NCBI GenBank assembly: GCA_963921195.1
Contig: OY992536.1
Coordinates: forward strand, 289,869,530-289,933,529
Direction: 5' to 3'
From: Pegoplata infirma
Taxonomy: Eukaryota; Arthropoda; Insecta; Diptera; Anthomyiidae
DNA length: 64,000 nt
The notes beneath the pieces are model-generated. The model was not told the origin of the DNA. It saw only the letters and a list, made by a program, of their open reading frames with translations, and searched no databases. Positions 11,231-22,224 of this stretch are shown here, piece after piece. Positions within the stretch are counted from its first letter, which is position 1. Every line of letters begins with the position of its first letter. Both the position numbers and the translations under genes were made by a program.

Positions 11231-11294
11231 CAGCGGTTTGGGCTGGGCGATGATGAGTCAGTCAGTCAGTCACGTTACTCTTTTATATATATAG

Positions 11295-11862
11295 ATATTC
11301 GACTCTACTCCCATTGGGAATTAGAAGACGAAAATTGTACCATCATAGTAAGATCACGATCTTCAACTAACCAACAAACATATATTAAAAACAGATATAC
11401 ATACCGATTACCCTCGGTAATCCTATATGCATTTTTTGTTGTGCAAATAGTATTTCTATTTACGTTGTAATACCATATTAGGGGTATTAATCATGGCGTG
11501 CTAACCATTTTGTTCAAATTCTGATTAATTTTTATTAAAAAATAAAAATTATTTTATTTTTCTAGCTCGAGGTCATTATTTCCATTACTAATTAAAACTA
11601 TGATATTCTAATAGAATAATTTTCAAGAAAATTATTTTTCTGTTTTAAATTTATTTATGCTAGTCATTTTTTATTTTTGCTAAATAATCTTGACAATGGG
11701 ATCTGACAAATCCCGAAACACGTGTCGATTAGGTCTTGCAAAAAATTACCGACATAAATAAATTTAAAACAGAAAAATAATTTTCTTGAAAATTATTCTA
11801 TGAGAATATCATAGTTTTAATTAGTAAAGGAAATAATGACCTCGAGCTAGAAAAAAAAATAT
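11295..11862. repeat. CTCGAG-ended repeat, right part and inverted copy
   Basis: 11295-11410 continues the repeat interrupted at 7750 (CGACTCTACTCCCATTGGG, AATTAGAAGACGAAAATTG). 11558-11862 is a hairpin: CTAGCTCGAGGTCATTA at the left returns as its complement at the right, with TTTTTGCTAAATAATCTTG near the turn. The frame RLYSHWELEDENC is shared with 30.4 kb, but only because the DNA is shared. I do not recognise a protein. Confidence 0.75.
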
Positions 11863-12419
11863 TTTTTAATAAAAATTAATCACAATTTGATTAAAAGTCG
11901 GTTTAAAATTTATTTAATTTTTCTATGGTAAGGCTGATTGAATTTATTTAAAGTCGACTGTAGTCAATTTTGTTTTTAATTTTTTTAACCTGCCGACTTT
12001 GCTTTTATGTTTATTTAAATTTAACGCTTAACATACCACCATGATTTTTTTCTTTGCCCTTAAATCCTTTTTTGAGGCTATAAAAAGGCTAATTGGTAAT
12101 TATTTAAAATAATTAAAAACATAAACGAAGATTCTCTGTGCTTTTTAATAAAACCATTAGCTTAAGGAACAAAAAAAAAGAAGCTAATGATCCCTTTAAA
12201 TGATTTCTACCTTAATTTTATTAAGAAATTTGATACAACAGCGTTTTTTATTGAAATAATAAGCAAAATAATTTTACAAATATTTAATGTTTTTTTACTT
12301 TAACTTAAGGTTTGTTTTTTAAATTTTTTTGGCGGGTAAATATAATCCATTTCTCCAGAAATTTGTACCACGTAAGTTTTATGGCAAGTTGCATAAAATC
12401 GTTTTAAAAATTATGTTAT
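11863..12419. other. No gene; AT-rich
   Basis: No supported gene, RNA or element boundary. Long T and A runs only. Confidence 0.5.
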
Positions 12420-12748
12420 CTTAAAAATTTTTATTAAAAAATAAAAAAAAAATTTTCGGCCTTTAAAATATTAGAGGTATTCAGAGTCCTACTTGACAGC
12501 CCTGGTGGTAAAAGACAATGGTGGTAAAAGAGCACCATTTCAAAATACATTTATTTTTTGAAAGAAGTACTCTTTTGCAATATTACCAGGGCTGGCAGGA
12601 AGACTCTGAATACCTCTATTATATTTTGCGTAGGTTTATTCTAGCTCGAGATCATTATTTTCTTTATTTTATTAAAACTATGATATTCTCATAGAATAAT
12701 TTTCAAGAAAATTATTTTTTTGTTTTAAATTTATTTATATTATATTTT
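12420..12748. repeat. CTCGAG-ended repeat, third copy (partial)
   Basis: Contains CTAGCTCGAGATCATTATTT near 12640 and then CTATGATATTCTCATAGAAT, matching the 11.6-kb and 29.6-kb copies. The stretch before it (CTTTAAAATATTA) matches 29610 but is split by a small MITE at 12474-12616. Confidence 0.75.
12474..12616. mobile_element. 143-bp MITE with TATTA duplication
   Basis: Ends GAGGTATTCAGAGTC and its complement GACTCTGAATACCTC are perfect over 15 bp. Further in, CAGCCCTGGTGGTAAAAGA pairs imperfectly with the right arm. TATTA flanks both sides (12469-12473, 12617-12621). The paralogous copy at about 29610-29630 reads AAAATATTATATTTTG with no insert, giving a clean empty site. Superfamily not assigned. 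Confidence 0.85.
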
Positions 12749-13415
12749 TCTCCGCACAAAATACCTACTCCCTTAAAAATAAGAATGGGGCATTAAAAAA
12801 TAAAATCAATCTGGATTTTCTGAATTTTATTTGGAATAGTTGTAAAATTCTCCCATTTGTATTAAATTTTTTCAAAATTAGTAATAAAGAAAAACATCTC
12901 AAATCTTCAAAATTTTAAAATGTAATACACTACCAAAATTAAGAATTCATTAAACGAATATTCTTTGAACTAACTTTAATGTAATTTTGGGTTCTTTCGT
13001 TTATGTTTTCCTTACTTTATTGGGTCAACATTATTGCTTTGTTTTGTTTTGACAAACACGTAAAGTTAAGTTAAGCCCCTTCTAACATAATTATTAGTTT
13101 CCTGTAGAAATTTAATAATTAGTTTTGTGTCCAAATCAACATTGTTTGTCGAGTATTATTGTCAACTTTAAGCCAAATAGTATATACGTGTTTTTTGATA
13201 CAAGCAACGTCTATCGAAACATATTGTTTTTCCTGTCTGTGTGTAACTATTGATTGTTATTTGGACCAAACAAAATGAAAACTGATAGGAAATTATATAA
13301 ACAATAGGGTGGAGCGACAATTGTCAATGGGTTGCATTTTAACATGATAATGTTTTTAGGCTGGTGACTAATTTTAAAAGTGATTCAGGATGACACCTCA
13401 GTTTGACAATACATT
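12749..13415. other. No gene; one dispersed-repeat fragment
   Basis: Mostly unique AT-rich sequence without a supported gene. 13338-13407 is a reverse-strand end of the CACCAGCTGGTG family (AACATGATAATG, TTTTAGGCTGGTG, GACACCTCAGTTTGAC), joining directly to the large palindrome. Confidence 0.55.
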
Positions 13416-13917
13416 AGAGTGTCCCTTATTTTGGAAATGTTGGAAATGTTGAGACGGTACCCGCTCCTTTTTTTTATTTGTCTTAAAAATAACTCAGGAA
13501 AAATTTTACGCCGCTACGACCACGCCTTCCCTACGCGATGGGGCCTTAAAGAGAGGGACCTTAAAAACCATTTTTCCATACAAACCAAAAAATTTTTTTT
13601 TTATTTTTAATTTTTTGTTATTTATTATTATATTACTTGGTTAGCTTATTCACGACAATTTTGATTTTGGTGGGATAATGTTTTCAGCTCTAAAAAATTT
13701 TTCAAAAAAAAAAAAAAAATTAAAGCCGTTGGGGTCCTACGGTAAAAAGTTTTTAAAAAATATTTTTTTTAGTTTTGGCAAGCAACGGTTTTAGTTGTTA
13801 TGTTGCTTTTAATGATACATATTAAAAAAAAATCATACCTGTGGCATCTTTATCTCTTTTTTTTTTAGTTTTGACAAGCAATAGTCTTAGTTGTTATGTT
13901 ATTTTTAATGATATATA

Positions 13918-15003
13918 TGAGGCATTCCACACCAAATGTCCAGCGAAAAAAAACATGTGTACCGTAAACTTCTGAATAGGTGATATGTATAGCCCTATAT
14001 GGAACTTAGAAAATTGCGTTTTTGGTTTTTCAATTTTTCAAAAACTGGGCTTAGGAGGCGTGGTCAAATATTGGAAAAATGGTAAAATTTGTGGCGAGTT
14101 GCCTTGATTAAATATTTATCACATTAAAACGGAATGCACCACAATGTCAAAAATTTACGTTCTTATATAGTTTTGTATGGGCTATCGATTAAAATTTTTG
14201 TTTTTGGAAAATTTTCAGAACCCGTTCTGAAATTTTCCATTTTTTAAAAAAGTCAATTTATCAAAAATCCGGCCACTTTTTTTTTTCTTTTTTATTTATG
14301 TTTTTAAAAGTTTAGATGTTTGTCCATCCACACAAAAAAAATCAGAAACACGTTCATCTTTTTTTTCGAGAAAATCGCATTTGAACTTTAAATTTTATAA
14401 CAATTTAGTAATTTGCTTGTATTTTCTTGTGTCAAGAGAGCGTATGACGAATATTTATGCAATTAATATTACTCATTCGCAACTTTAAAACAAAGAAATA
14501 CAAGCAAATAACAAAATTGTTATGAAATTTAAAGTTCAAATGCGATTTTCTCGAAAAAAAAGATGAACGTGTTTCTGATTTTTTTTGTGTGGATGGACAA
14601 ACACCTAAACTTTTAAAAAAATAAATAAAAAAGAAAAAAAAAAGTGGCCGGATTTTTGATAAATTGACTTTTTTAAAAAATGGAAAATTTCAGAACGGGT
14701 TCTGAAAATTTTCCAAAAAAAAAATTTTAACCGATAGCCCATACAAAACTATATAAGAACGTAAATTTTTGACATTGTGGTGCATTCCGTTTTAAGGTGA
14801 TAAATATTTAATCAAGGCAACTCGCCACAAATTTTACCATTTTTCCAATATTTGACCACGCCTCCTAAGCCCAGTTTTCGAAAATTTGAAAAACCAAAAA
14901 CGCAATTTTCTTAGTTACATATAGGGCTATCCAAACAACCTATTCAGAAATTTACGGGACACATGTTTTTCTGTAGCGGGACATTTGGTGTGGAATGCCT
15001 CAT
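13918..15003. mobile_element. Foldback element, copy B (full length)
   Basis: 1086 bp between TGAGGCATTCCACACCAAAT at the left and its complement at the right. Each half holds GGGCTTAGGAGGCGTGGTC, CACCACAATGTCAAAAATTT and GAACCCGTTCTGAAATTTTC. The unpaired centre has GTGTCAAGAGAGCGTATGAC. Non-coding. The termini share GGCATTCCA with the element at 40836-42793. Superfamily unknown. Confidence 0.88.
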
Positions 15004-15140
15004 ATGTATATTGATAAAAAAATATTATTTGTATCTGTGACATCTTTATCGTTTTCTAAAAAAGGGTAAAAAATGCATTGATAATGTTTTTCGATACACG
15101 ATAAAGATGTCAGAGATATGAATAATATTTTTTTTGAATA

Positions 15141-16226
15141 TGAGGCATTCCACACCAAATGTCCCGCTACAGAAAAACATGTGTCCCGTAAATTTCTGAA
15201 TAGGTTGTTTGGATAGCCCTATATGTAACTAAGAAAATTGCGTTTTTGGTTTTTCAAATTTTCGAAAACTGGGCTTAGGAGGCGTGGTCAAATATTGGAA
15301 AAATGGTAAAATTTGTGGCGAGTTGCCTTGATTAAATATTTATCACCTTAAAACGGAATGCACCACAATGTCAAAAATTTACGTTCTTATATAGTTTTGT
15401 ATGGGCTATCGGTTAAAATTTTTTTTTTGGAAAATTTTCAGAACCCGTTCTGAAATTTTCCATTTTTTAAAAAAGTCAATTTATCAAAAATCCGGCCACT
15501 TTTTTTTTTCTTTTTTATTTATTTTTTTAAAAGTTTAGATGTTTGTCCATCCACACAAAAAAAATCAGAAACACGTTCATCTTTTTTTTCGAGAAAATCG
15601 CATTTGAACTTTAAATTTCATAACAATTTTGTTATTTGCTTGTATTTCTTTGTTTTAAAGTTGCGAATGAGTAATATTAATTGCATAAATATTCGTCATA
15701 CGCTCTCTTGACACAAGAAAATACAAGCAAATTACTAAATTGTTATAAAATTTAAAGTTCAAATGCGATTTTCTCGAAAAAAAAGATGAACGTGTTTCTG
15801 ATTTTTTTTGTGTGGATGGACAAACATCTAAACTTTTAAAAACATAAATAAAAAAGAAAAAAAAAAGTGGCCGGATTTTTGATAAATTGACTTTTTTAAA
15901 AAATGGAAAATTTCAGAACGGGTTCTGAAAATTTTCCAAAAACAAAAATTTTAATCGATAGCCCATACAAAACTATATAAGAACGTAAATTTTTGACATT
16001 GTGGTGCATTCCGTTTTAATGTGATAAATATTTAATCAAGGCAACTCGCCACAAATTTTACCATTTTTCCAATATTTGACCACGCCTCCTAAGCCCAGTT
16101 TTTGAAAAATTGAAAAACCAAAAACGCAATTTTCTAAGTTCCATATAGGGCTATACATATCACCTATTCAGAAGTTTACGGTACACATGTTTTTTTTCGC
16201 TGGACATTTGGTGTGGAATGCCTCAT
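15141..16226. mobile_element. Foldback element, copy C (inverted twin of B)
   Basis: Also 1086 bp, and the reverse complement of copy B with hardly any visible difference, down to the central GTCATACGCTCTCTTGACAC. Such matching argues for an inverted duplication or arm-to-arm gene conversion rather than two independent insertions. Non-coding. Confidence 0.88.
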
Positions 16227-16603
16227 ATATCATTTAAAGAAACATAGCAACTAAAATCGTTGCTTGTCAAAACTAAAAAATTTTTTTTTTTAAAAATTTT
16301 TTACCGGAGGAACCCTGAGACTCTTATTTTTTTATTTTCGAAAAATTTTTTAGAGCTGAAAGCTCTAACCAAAATCAAATTTGTCGTGAATAAGCTAACC
16401 AAATAATAAATAACAAAAAATTTAAAATCAAAAAAAAAATTTGGTTTGTATGGAAAAATGATTTTTAAGGCCCCGTCACGTAGGAAAGGCGTGGTCTTAG
16501 GGGTTTAAAATATTTTCCTCAGTTATTTTTAAGTCAAAAGGAAAAAAAAAATGAGCGGGTATCGTCTCAACATTTCCAACATTTCCAAAATAATGGACAC
16601 TCT

Positions 16604-17230
16604 ACTATACTTATAAAAGAAAATAAGAATTACTGTTTTCATTTTCCAAAAAGGTTTGTAACTTCGATTTTAACTTGAATATTAATTTTCATGCTGGTGA
16701 ATACAATTTTGTTTCACCATCTGGTGAAGAAACGGTAACATAATTTTTTTTCTTCAAGCATGTTTTTTTACCTCTTTTTATATCAGTTTTATTTTTTCCA
16801 TAACAAAAGAAATACCATTGAAAAGTTTTTTTTTTATTAAAATTTTGTTTTTCATATATTTTTAAATTAATATTTTTTTTACGAAAATTATTTTTCTCCG
16901 CTATTTTTTTTTTTTTTTTTGCATAAAATTTTTTTTTATTAAAAACTTTTGTAATAAAATTTTTTTTTTCCATCAAAAATTTTTATTTTTAAACAAATCA
17001 AAAAATTTTTTTTTATTAAAATTAGTTTTTCGTCAAAAAAAAAAATTTTAACGTAAATATTTGTTTTTTTTTCATAAAAATGTTTTGGCTTTCATTAATA
17101 TTTTTAAGTCTTTTTTTCTGAATTAATTTATTTTTTTTTTCACATTTATTACACCGTTCGTCACACTTTTGTACACATAGACCAGACCGATAAATTCTGA
17201 AAACTAAGCTAAAAATAAAATTCAATTGTA
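16604..17230 (-). repeat. Degenerate CACCAG-family copy with T-rich array
   Basis: Near 16690-16735 TGCTGGTGAATACA and TTTCACCATCTGGTGAAG recall the CACCAGCTGGTG repeat in reverse. It is followed by a T-rich, imperfect (TTTTTTTTCATCAA-like) array to about 17060. Open frames here are Lys- or Phe-rich translations of that array. Confidence 0.55.
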
Positions 17231-17379
17231 TCCCTCTTTTTCTACATCAATTAGTGATTTCTAAAAACGCTAAAATGCCAATACAAAAGTTGTATTTGTC
17301 CAAAGAAGAGCGAAATGTGTCGAAAGTGTATTAAATCTGTTTCTTAGCTAAATAATAATTCGAATTTCATGTCGTAATA

Positions 17380-18060
17380 CCTGCCAATCGATGGCCACGT
17401 TAGAGCTAATTGTGGGAAAATTTATGAAAAAAACTTTCAAGGTTATCTTCAGTCGGCAATTCGCTATGGACCATCTGGTCTATGTGAGGAGTCTTTGACT
17501 CCGCCACCTCTAACCTTCAGTCGGCAACAAGCGGTCAAAGTTGACAAAAATTACGTATTTCGACCAAAATTCATGTCCGAATTTTTTGACCAAATCCGGC
17601 TCTAAAATTCGGAAATTTTACGCACTTAATTGGTAATTAATTAAAAAATTCTTAATTCGCGATTTTGGTCTACAGATGCTTTATCCAAATTGGTCTCAAA
17701 AGTTGGAAAATGTTAAGTGTGTTATCTCAAAAATATCAAAACAATTCAAAAACACGATTTTGGTCCGAAAATGCTGATCAGCATCTGTGGACTATAATCG
17801 CACATCAGCATTTTTATACCAAAATCTCATTTTTATATTTTTTAAACAACACACTTAACATTTTCCAACTTTTTATATCTAAACAAAATTTTAAAAATAT
17901 AAAAACACGATTTTGGTCTGAAAATGTTGATCCGCATGTTTTGACCAAAATCGCAGATCACCATTTTTGGACCAAAATAGCGTTTTAATATTTTTTAGCT
18001 CCAACTCTTAAGACCAAATTGGATACAAAATATTATTTTTGTTTTCAAATAAATTCCGCT
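17380..18060. repeat. GATTTTGGTC dispersed repeat, copy 1
   Basis: Contains TTTCGACCAAAATTCATGTC, ACACGATTTTGGTC twice, and CTGATCAGCATCTGTGGAC. The same phrases recur at 47085-47405 and, inverted, at about 47650-47800. Internally it has inverted copies of the GTTAAGTGTGTTAT / AACACACTTAAC type. Non-coding; family unknown. Confidence 0.7.
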
Positions 18061-18140
18061 AATTTTTTTTTTTTTTCAAAAAAATTTTGTGTATGTAATG
18101 TATCCTATTATACACATTTTTATAAATTAATATCAAAATA

Positions 18141-18678
18141 AACAAGTGAGAGTGTTACATTCGGCTGTGCCGAATCTGTTATACCCTCCAAAATGTAAAA
18201 AAAAAATATTAAAAAAATCCAGGGGCGTCTTTTTTATTGGGGGGGAGGGTTGGTGGGAGACGTTAGGGTGCACCTTCCCCCTGCGATTTTTAACTTCTTC
18301 TGAGATAAGAATGTTGCATTTGCTTAGCAAAAGTACAAAAATCCTGCAAAAAATGTGATTTTTCTTAGGTTGGTTTAGTTCTCCAAGGGGGACCTTTTTT
18401 CCCCTTGGTCCGCTTTTGCCCATTTTCGAACTTAACCTGCCTAGGAATATAAGACATATTCGTGCCAAACTTTGGAAGTCTAGCTCTTTTATTTTGGACT
18501 GTATCGTGTCCTCTACAGACGGACAGACGGACGGACGGACATCGCTAGAATGTCTTAGAATCGATCACTGATCAATAAAATATATACTTTATGTGGTCCT
18601 AGACCGATATTTCGATGCGTTACACACGGAATGACAAAGTGAGTATACCCCCATACTGTGGTTGGAGGGTATAAAAAA
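18141..18678 (+). mobile_element. Mini-me-like element, subfamily 1
   Basis: Starts AACAAGTGAGAGTGTTACAT, followed by the TTCGGCTGTGCCGAA palindrome and TATACCCTCC. It ends GGTTGGAGGGTATAAAAA, complementary to that TATACCCTCC. Near the 3' end are the (GGAC)n tract with CATCGCTAGA, then AATATATACTTTATGTGGTC. The GTCY and TA proto-microsatellites are the hallmark of dipteran mini-me/DINE-1 elements, thought to be Helitron-related; this assignment is from memory of the family. Non-coding. Confidence 0.75.
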
Positions 18679-19296
18679 AATAGCTAAAATAAAAATATTC
18701 GGGAATAATATTTACAATGTTATTTTTTTTTTTTTTTTTGAATAGAGTTTCGATGATAGAAATTCAGCAATTGTCTAAATAATATAACAAATTTTTTTTT
18801 TTGTTCTTCAAAATAAAAAAAAATTAATAGCGAATATCGCTAATACATAAGCTAACTTTGAAAAAACTGATGTTACAATGGAATTACATTTACACGAACT
18901 AGCTTTAACAGATGGGTGTCGTAAATTCAATTAAAATCAAACTAAAATTAGTTGTATTTAAACAATTTTTTCACGAAAACAAAAGACTTTTCGCGAACAA
19001 AAAATATTTTTCTCGAAAAAATTCAAAGTATTATGTTTTGTTGTGTTAATTTAGCAGAATTGAAAGGTTTTAAATTTAAAAATTATCGCATACGTTTAAA
19101 TATATCGTTGTTATTGTACTTGAGCATCAAAATTTTAAATCGCGAATACGAGCGCTAACTTCGAAAAACGGCAAGCACCATTGAATTCAGCGTGCTTAAA
19201 TTAACTTTACCAGTAGGGTACCCAGCTTGTTAAAAAAAATGCCTGCGAATTTTGTACTCTTGCCCAAAACATTAAATCATGCTAATGTTTTGCGGA
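18679..19296. other. No gene; weak internal duplication and a repeat fragment
   Basis: The phrases CGCTAATACATAAGCTAACT (near 18838) and CGAGCGCTAACTTCGAAAAA (near 19149) look like diverged copies about 310 bp apart. 19239-19294 matches 2034-2092. No supported gene. Confidence 0.45.
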
Positions 19297-20011
19297 CCCA
19301 GTTGGCAACGTCCTCGAGCCATCCTCAGTGACGGAGCGGTGACATGTCAGAGTCACTGCTGACATCCACAAGACATCTCTATGTACTGGGTTAAGGACAG
19401 TTTCATACAAATTTTCAAAATGTCCTCACTCAAAGTCAGCAGTGGTCAGGGCTGACCTTCTGGGGACATGTCACCTAAGACTTCTTTGGGGAAATGTCTG
19501 ACGTAGGTCATGCGAAAATACAAAAAAAATTCGTATTTTCTTTAGTTTTTACTTTTATCCATTTTCCTTTATAAATTATCTTTCTCATATTTAGAAAAAA
19601 CTTTTCGCCTTTTTTAGTCCCAACTGGATTTGAACCTGGAACCTCCAGTTTATTAGTCTCACACCTAACTACTTGTTCCAAACTTTATTTTGAAAATTGT
19701 TTGTCTATTTATAACTTTTATTCTAGTTGTTAGATTTTGATTTTATTTTAAATAAATCGATAATATTGCCATCTTTTTCTTGGAAATTCAAGAGTTGCCC
19801 AGATTTAAAATTCTAATTTAATATACTGCTATTCTGAAGACATTTCCTTTAAGACGTCTTAGAGGAATTATCTACACTCTTAAAGCAAACATTCAGTGCT
19901 GACAATGTTAGGACATGTCATCAAGGATTAGCTATGATTTTTCAGAACCTGAAGACATTTCCTCAAGGAATCACTGTGGAAATTTCCTCAGTGACACATT
20001 TTCCAACTGGG
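19297..20011. mobile_element. Element with CCCAGTTGG ends and GACATGTC subrepeats
   Basis: Left end CCCAGTTGGCAACGTCC and right end TTTTCCAACTGGG are imperfect complements. Both ends then carry CTCAGTGAC and GACATGTC or GAAGACATTTCC motifs. A tRNA-like box pair lies in the middle (19617-19680, minus). About 715 bp, non-coding, no clear target duplication seen. Confidence 0.55.
19617..19680 (-). other. tRNA-like A/B-box module
   Basis: On the minus strand TAGTTAGGTGTGAG resembles a pol III A box and, about 33 nt on, GGTTCAAATCC resembles a B box. The T-arm has only three of five pairs and I find no acceptor stem, so this is not a functional tRNA. It may be a SINE head or tRNA pseudogene caught inside the surrounding element, or chance. 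Confidence 0.3.
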
Positions 20012-20084
20012 GAAGATTTGGGTGTACTTGCCAAGCAAAGTTTTTTTTAGAAAAAGTGATGTTATATTGCTTTGATATTTCATG

Positions 20085-20443
20085 CAAAACGCATTAAAAT
20101 ATTAGTAGAGAACCCCATTAAGTTTATATATTATTGATCCACTTCTAAGACACTCTAGCTATATACATCCGTCCATCTGTCTGTGGAAAGAAAGATGCAG
20201 TCCAAACAAAAAGTGCTGTACATTTGTTAAATATGTTCAAAAATAAGTGCAAAAAAGTGTTTTTACATAATTTAAATTTTTACATAAATTTTAAAAATTG
20301 AAATATCAGTCGAGGGAGGACCCCATTAAAAAACCAAAAGAGCTTTACGTGAGTGCAAAATTAAGTGCAAAAAAGTGTTCTTACATTTTGGAGAGTATAA
20401 AAGATTCGGCACCGAAGAATTTAACACTTTCACTTTTTTATGT
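20085..20443 (-). mobile_element. Mini-me-like element, subfamily 1 (degenerate)
   Basis: On the minus strand it begins with GTGAAAGTGTTAAATTC, CGGTGCCGAATC and TATACTCTCCAAAATG, matching the start of 18141. It ends with GACAGATGGACGG, TAGCTAGAGTG, then TTAATGGGGTTC. The GTCY tract is short and broken. Non-coding. Confidence 0.65.
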
Positions 20444-20509
20444 ACATTTGCTAAACAAATGGAACATTTTTATGTAAAAAGTTTAGAATTTGTGAAAAAG
20501 TAGTTTTGG

Positions 20510-20935
20510 TAAAAAATTTCATTAAAAAAAAAAAAAAAAAACAAATTTTATGAAAAAAAAAAAATAAATTTATAAAAAAAAAAATTTATGAAAAAAAAAA
20601 AAAATCGATAAAAAAAAAATTTGGTAAAAAAAAAACAAAAAAAAATTATGAAAAAAAAAAAATTTTCATGAAAAAAAAAAGTAATTAAAAAAAAAAATGA
20701 TAAAAAAAATTTTATGAAAAAAAAAAAAAAAAAAAAAACCCCTGAAAAAAAAAAAATTTAATTTAATAAAAAAAATTTAAAAAAAATAAAAAAAAAAGTT
20801 TGATGAAAGAAAAATTTGATGAAAAAAAATATTTGACGAAAAAAAAAATTGAAAAAAAAAAAAATTTATGAAAAAAAAAAATTGATGAACAAAAAAAAAT
20901 GATGAAAAAAAACTTTGATGAATTTTTTTTTTCCG
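20510..20935. repeat. A-rich (TTATGAAAAAAAA)n array
   Basis: Poly-A broken by TTATG, TTGATG or TCGATA every 12-20 bp, a degenerate form of the ATTGATGAAAAAAA array. It runs directly into a CACCAGCTGGTG-family copy, the same order as at 56.6-57.1 kb. Confidence 0.8.
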
Positions 20936-21172
20936 AAAAATAATTATGTTTCTTTTTATTCACCAGCTGGTGAAAAACTGATTTACTCACCACGAGGTGA
21001 ATTATTATCAAAGTTACAAACCCAAGTTACTAAAATTTTTGGTTTTAAGAAAATGAAAATAGTAATTTTTCTTTTTTTTTCGTTAATTGTTAGCTTATAT
21101 ACTAAAACTGAGGTGGCGTCTTGCAACTTTTTTAAAATTAGACCCCAGTCTAAAAACATTATCATGTTAAAA
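20936..21172 (+). repeat. CACCAGCTGGTG-family dispersed repeat
   Basis: Best-preserved copy: TTCACCAGCTGGTGAAAAAC, CTCACCACGAGGTGAAT, GTTACAAACCCAAGTTACTA, GAGGTGGCGTC, and end CATTATCATGTTAAAA. The first motif is a perfect 14-bp palindrome. No coding function is apparent: the open frames on both strands here are frames of the repeat. Confidence 0.8.
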
Positions 21173-22224
21173 ACTGCCAAATTCGCGAACAGTGTCAAAT
21201 TCGCGAACAGTGACGTTTTCGGTCATGAGAGAGTATAGACGCAAAACAAAGACGGCAGCGGAATATTCTGTCATATGTTGATTTTTACACTATTTTTTCA
21301 CTTTTTCGTCACTTTTTTATTTAAATTAATTGTATTTTTAATAATCAACATGATTTTTTCATATTAATTCGTTTTTTTGCTGTTTTTCTTTAAATTTTAA
21401 TATTTTTCTTTTTAGAGATCATATTTTTTTTGTTTACTTTATCGGAAAAAATCGAAATATTTGTAAAAAAGTGGCCACATTTTCATTCCAAAAATTAAGG
21501 GAGAGAGAGAAACCGACACAAAAATAAAATTGGTTTTATTCTAGCGAATTTCGGTCGAGCGTTTTCATTGCCAAATTTGTATAAACAAAACGTCACCGAC
21601 ATTGTTGTGCGGGGACTCTTAAGAAAATTTTCTTGAAAAAACATAACAGCATTTTGAAAACATGACAGTATTTTGAAATTCTGCAAACAGAATCAGTTAG
21701 AACACTGTAAAATTTCTATTATTTTCTAAAACTAAATTGACAGAGATTTTAGTAAAAATTACCATTTTAGCAGAACAATCTGCTGAAAGTTTGCTAAGCC
21801 AAATTGAAAGTCGTTTTACAGATCTTTTGGCAGGTTTTTTTTATTTTGAGTGCAATTTCCGAAAATTAAAGAATATTTTGAACTTTTTTTCTTTGTTCGG
21901 AACTTTTCGATTTTCAAGTCAAAAAAAGAAACAACAGGTCCAACTATTCCGACCGCGATATTATCGAAAGTCAAAAAAAATTATGTATCGCTTCACCCTA
22001 ATAAAGAACAATAAAAAAAAGTAATATTAGATAAACAAAAATAACTTTAGTTGGGGATCACATACCAAAAATACTAACTAATGCCGGAATGAAACAACCA
22101 AATGCTAATATTAATTAGTTTTATTTTTGTTAAGCATTTAATTGGAAATCTGATAAGGTCACTCTGGAAGTAGCAGCATCCACATCTAAAATAACACATG
22201 GTGAAATAACCAAACGACCAACCA
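21173..22224. other. No gene; short tandem repeat and dispersed-repeat copy
   Basis: AAATTCGCGAACAGTG occurs twice in tandem at about 21179-21212. 21600-21790 is the reverse complement of 25290-25440 (TTTTCTAAAAC, GACAGAGATTTTAGTAAAAA), a dispersed repeat. Nothing else is supported. Confidence 0.5.

Larger units (their letters stand above)
7751..11294 (+). mobile_element. 3.54-kb composite element carrying the satellites
   Basis: The left flank ends AATACA and the right flank resumes TATTCGAC. The reverse-complement copy at about 30400-30430 reads AATACATATTCGAC without interruption and is therefore a paralogous empty site. The insert begins CTAGCTTACCATCCCGGTAC and ends with (TCAG)n, then CTTTTATATATATAG. 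Inside are diverged 146-bp units (8130-8902), the 16-bp array (8903-10250) and ordered 146-bp units (10251-11230). The TCAG tract with a TATATATAG tail recalls the 3' ends of some insect LINE-like repeats, but no ORF is left, so the class is uncertain. Confidence 0.7.
13416..16603. repeat. 3.2-kb nested palindrome
   Basis: Outer ends AGAGTGTCC (13416-13424) and GGACACTCT (16595-16603) are complementary. Inward, both arms show TTGGAAATGTTGGAAATGTT, then CCATACAAACCAAAA, TAGCTTATTCACGACA, GTTTTGACAAGCAA, and then a 1086-bp foldback element each. The turn is near 15072, between TATCTGTGACATCTTTATCG (15032) and its near-complement at 15099. The outer arms differ at many bases while the two inner elements are almost identical, so the parts differ in age or have been homogenised. 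Confidence 0.9.

Noticed and set aside
19617..19680. Functional tRNA gene
   Set aside because: No acceptor stem and only three of five T-arm pairs.
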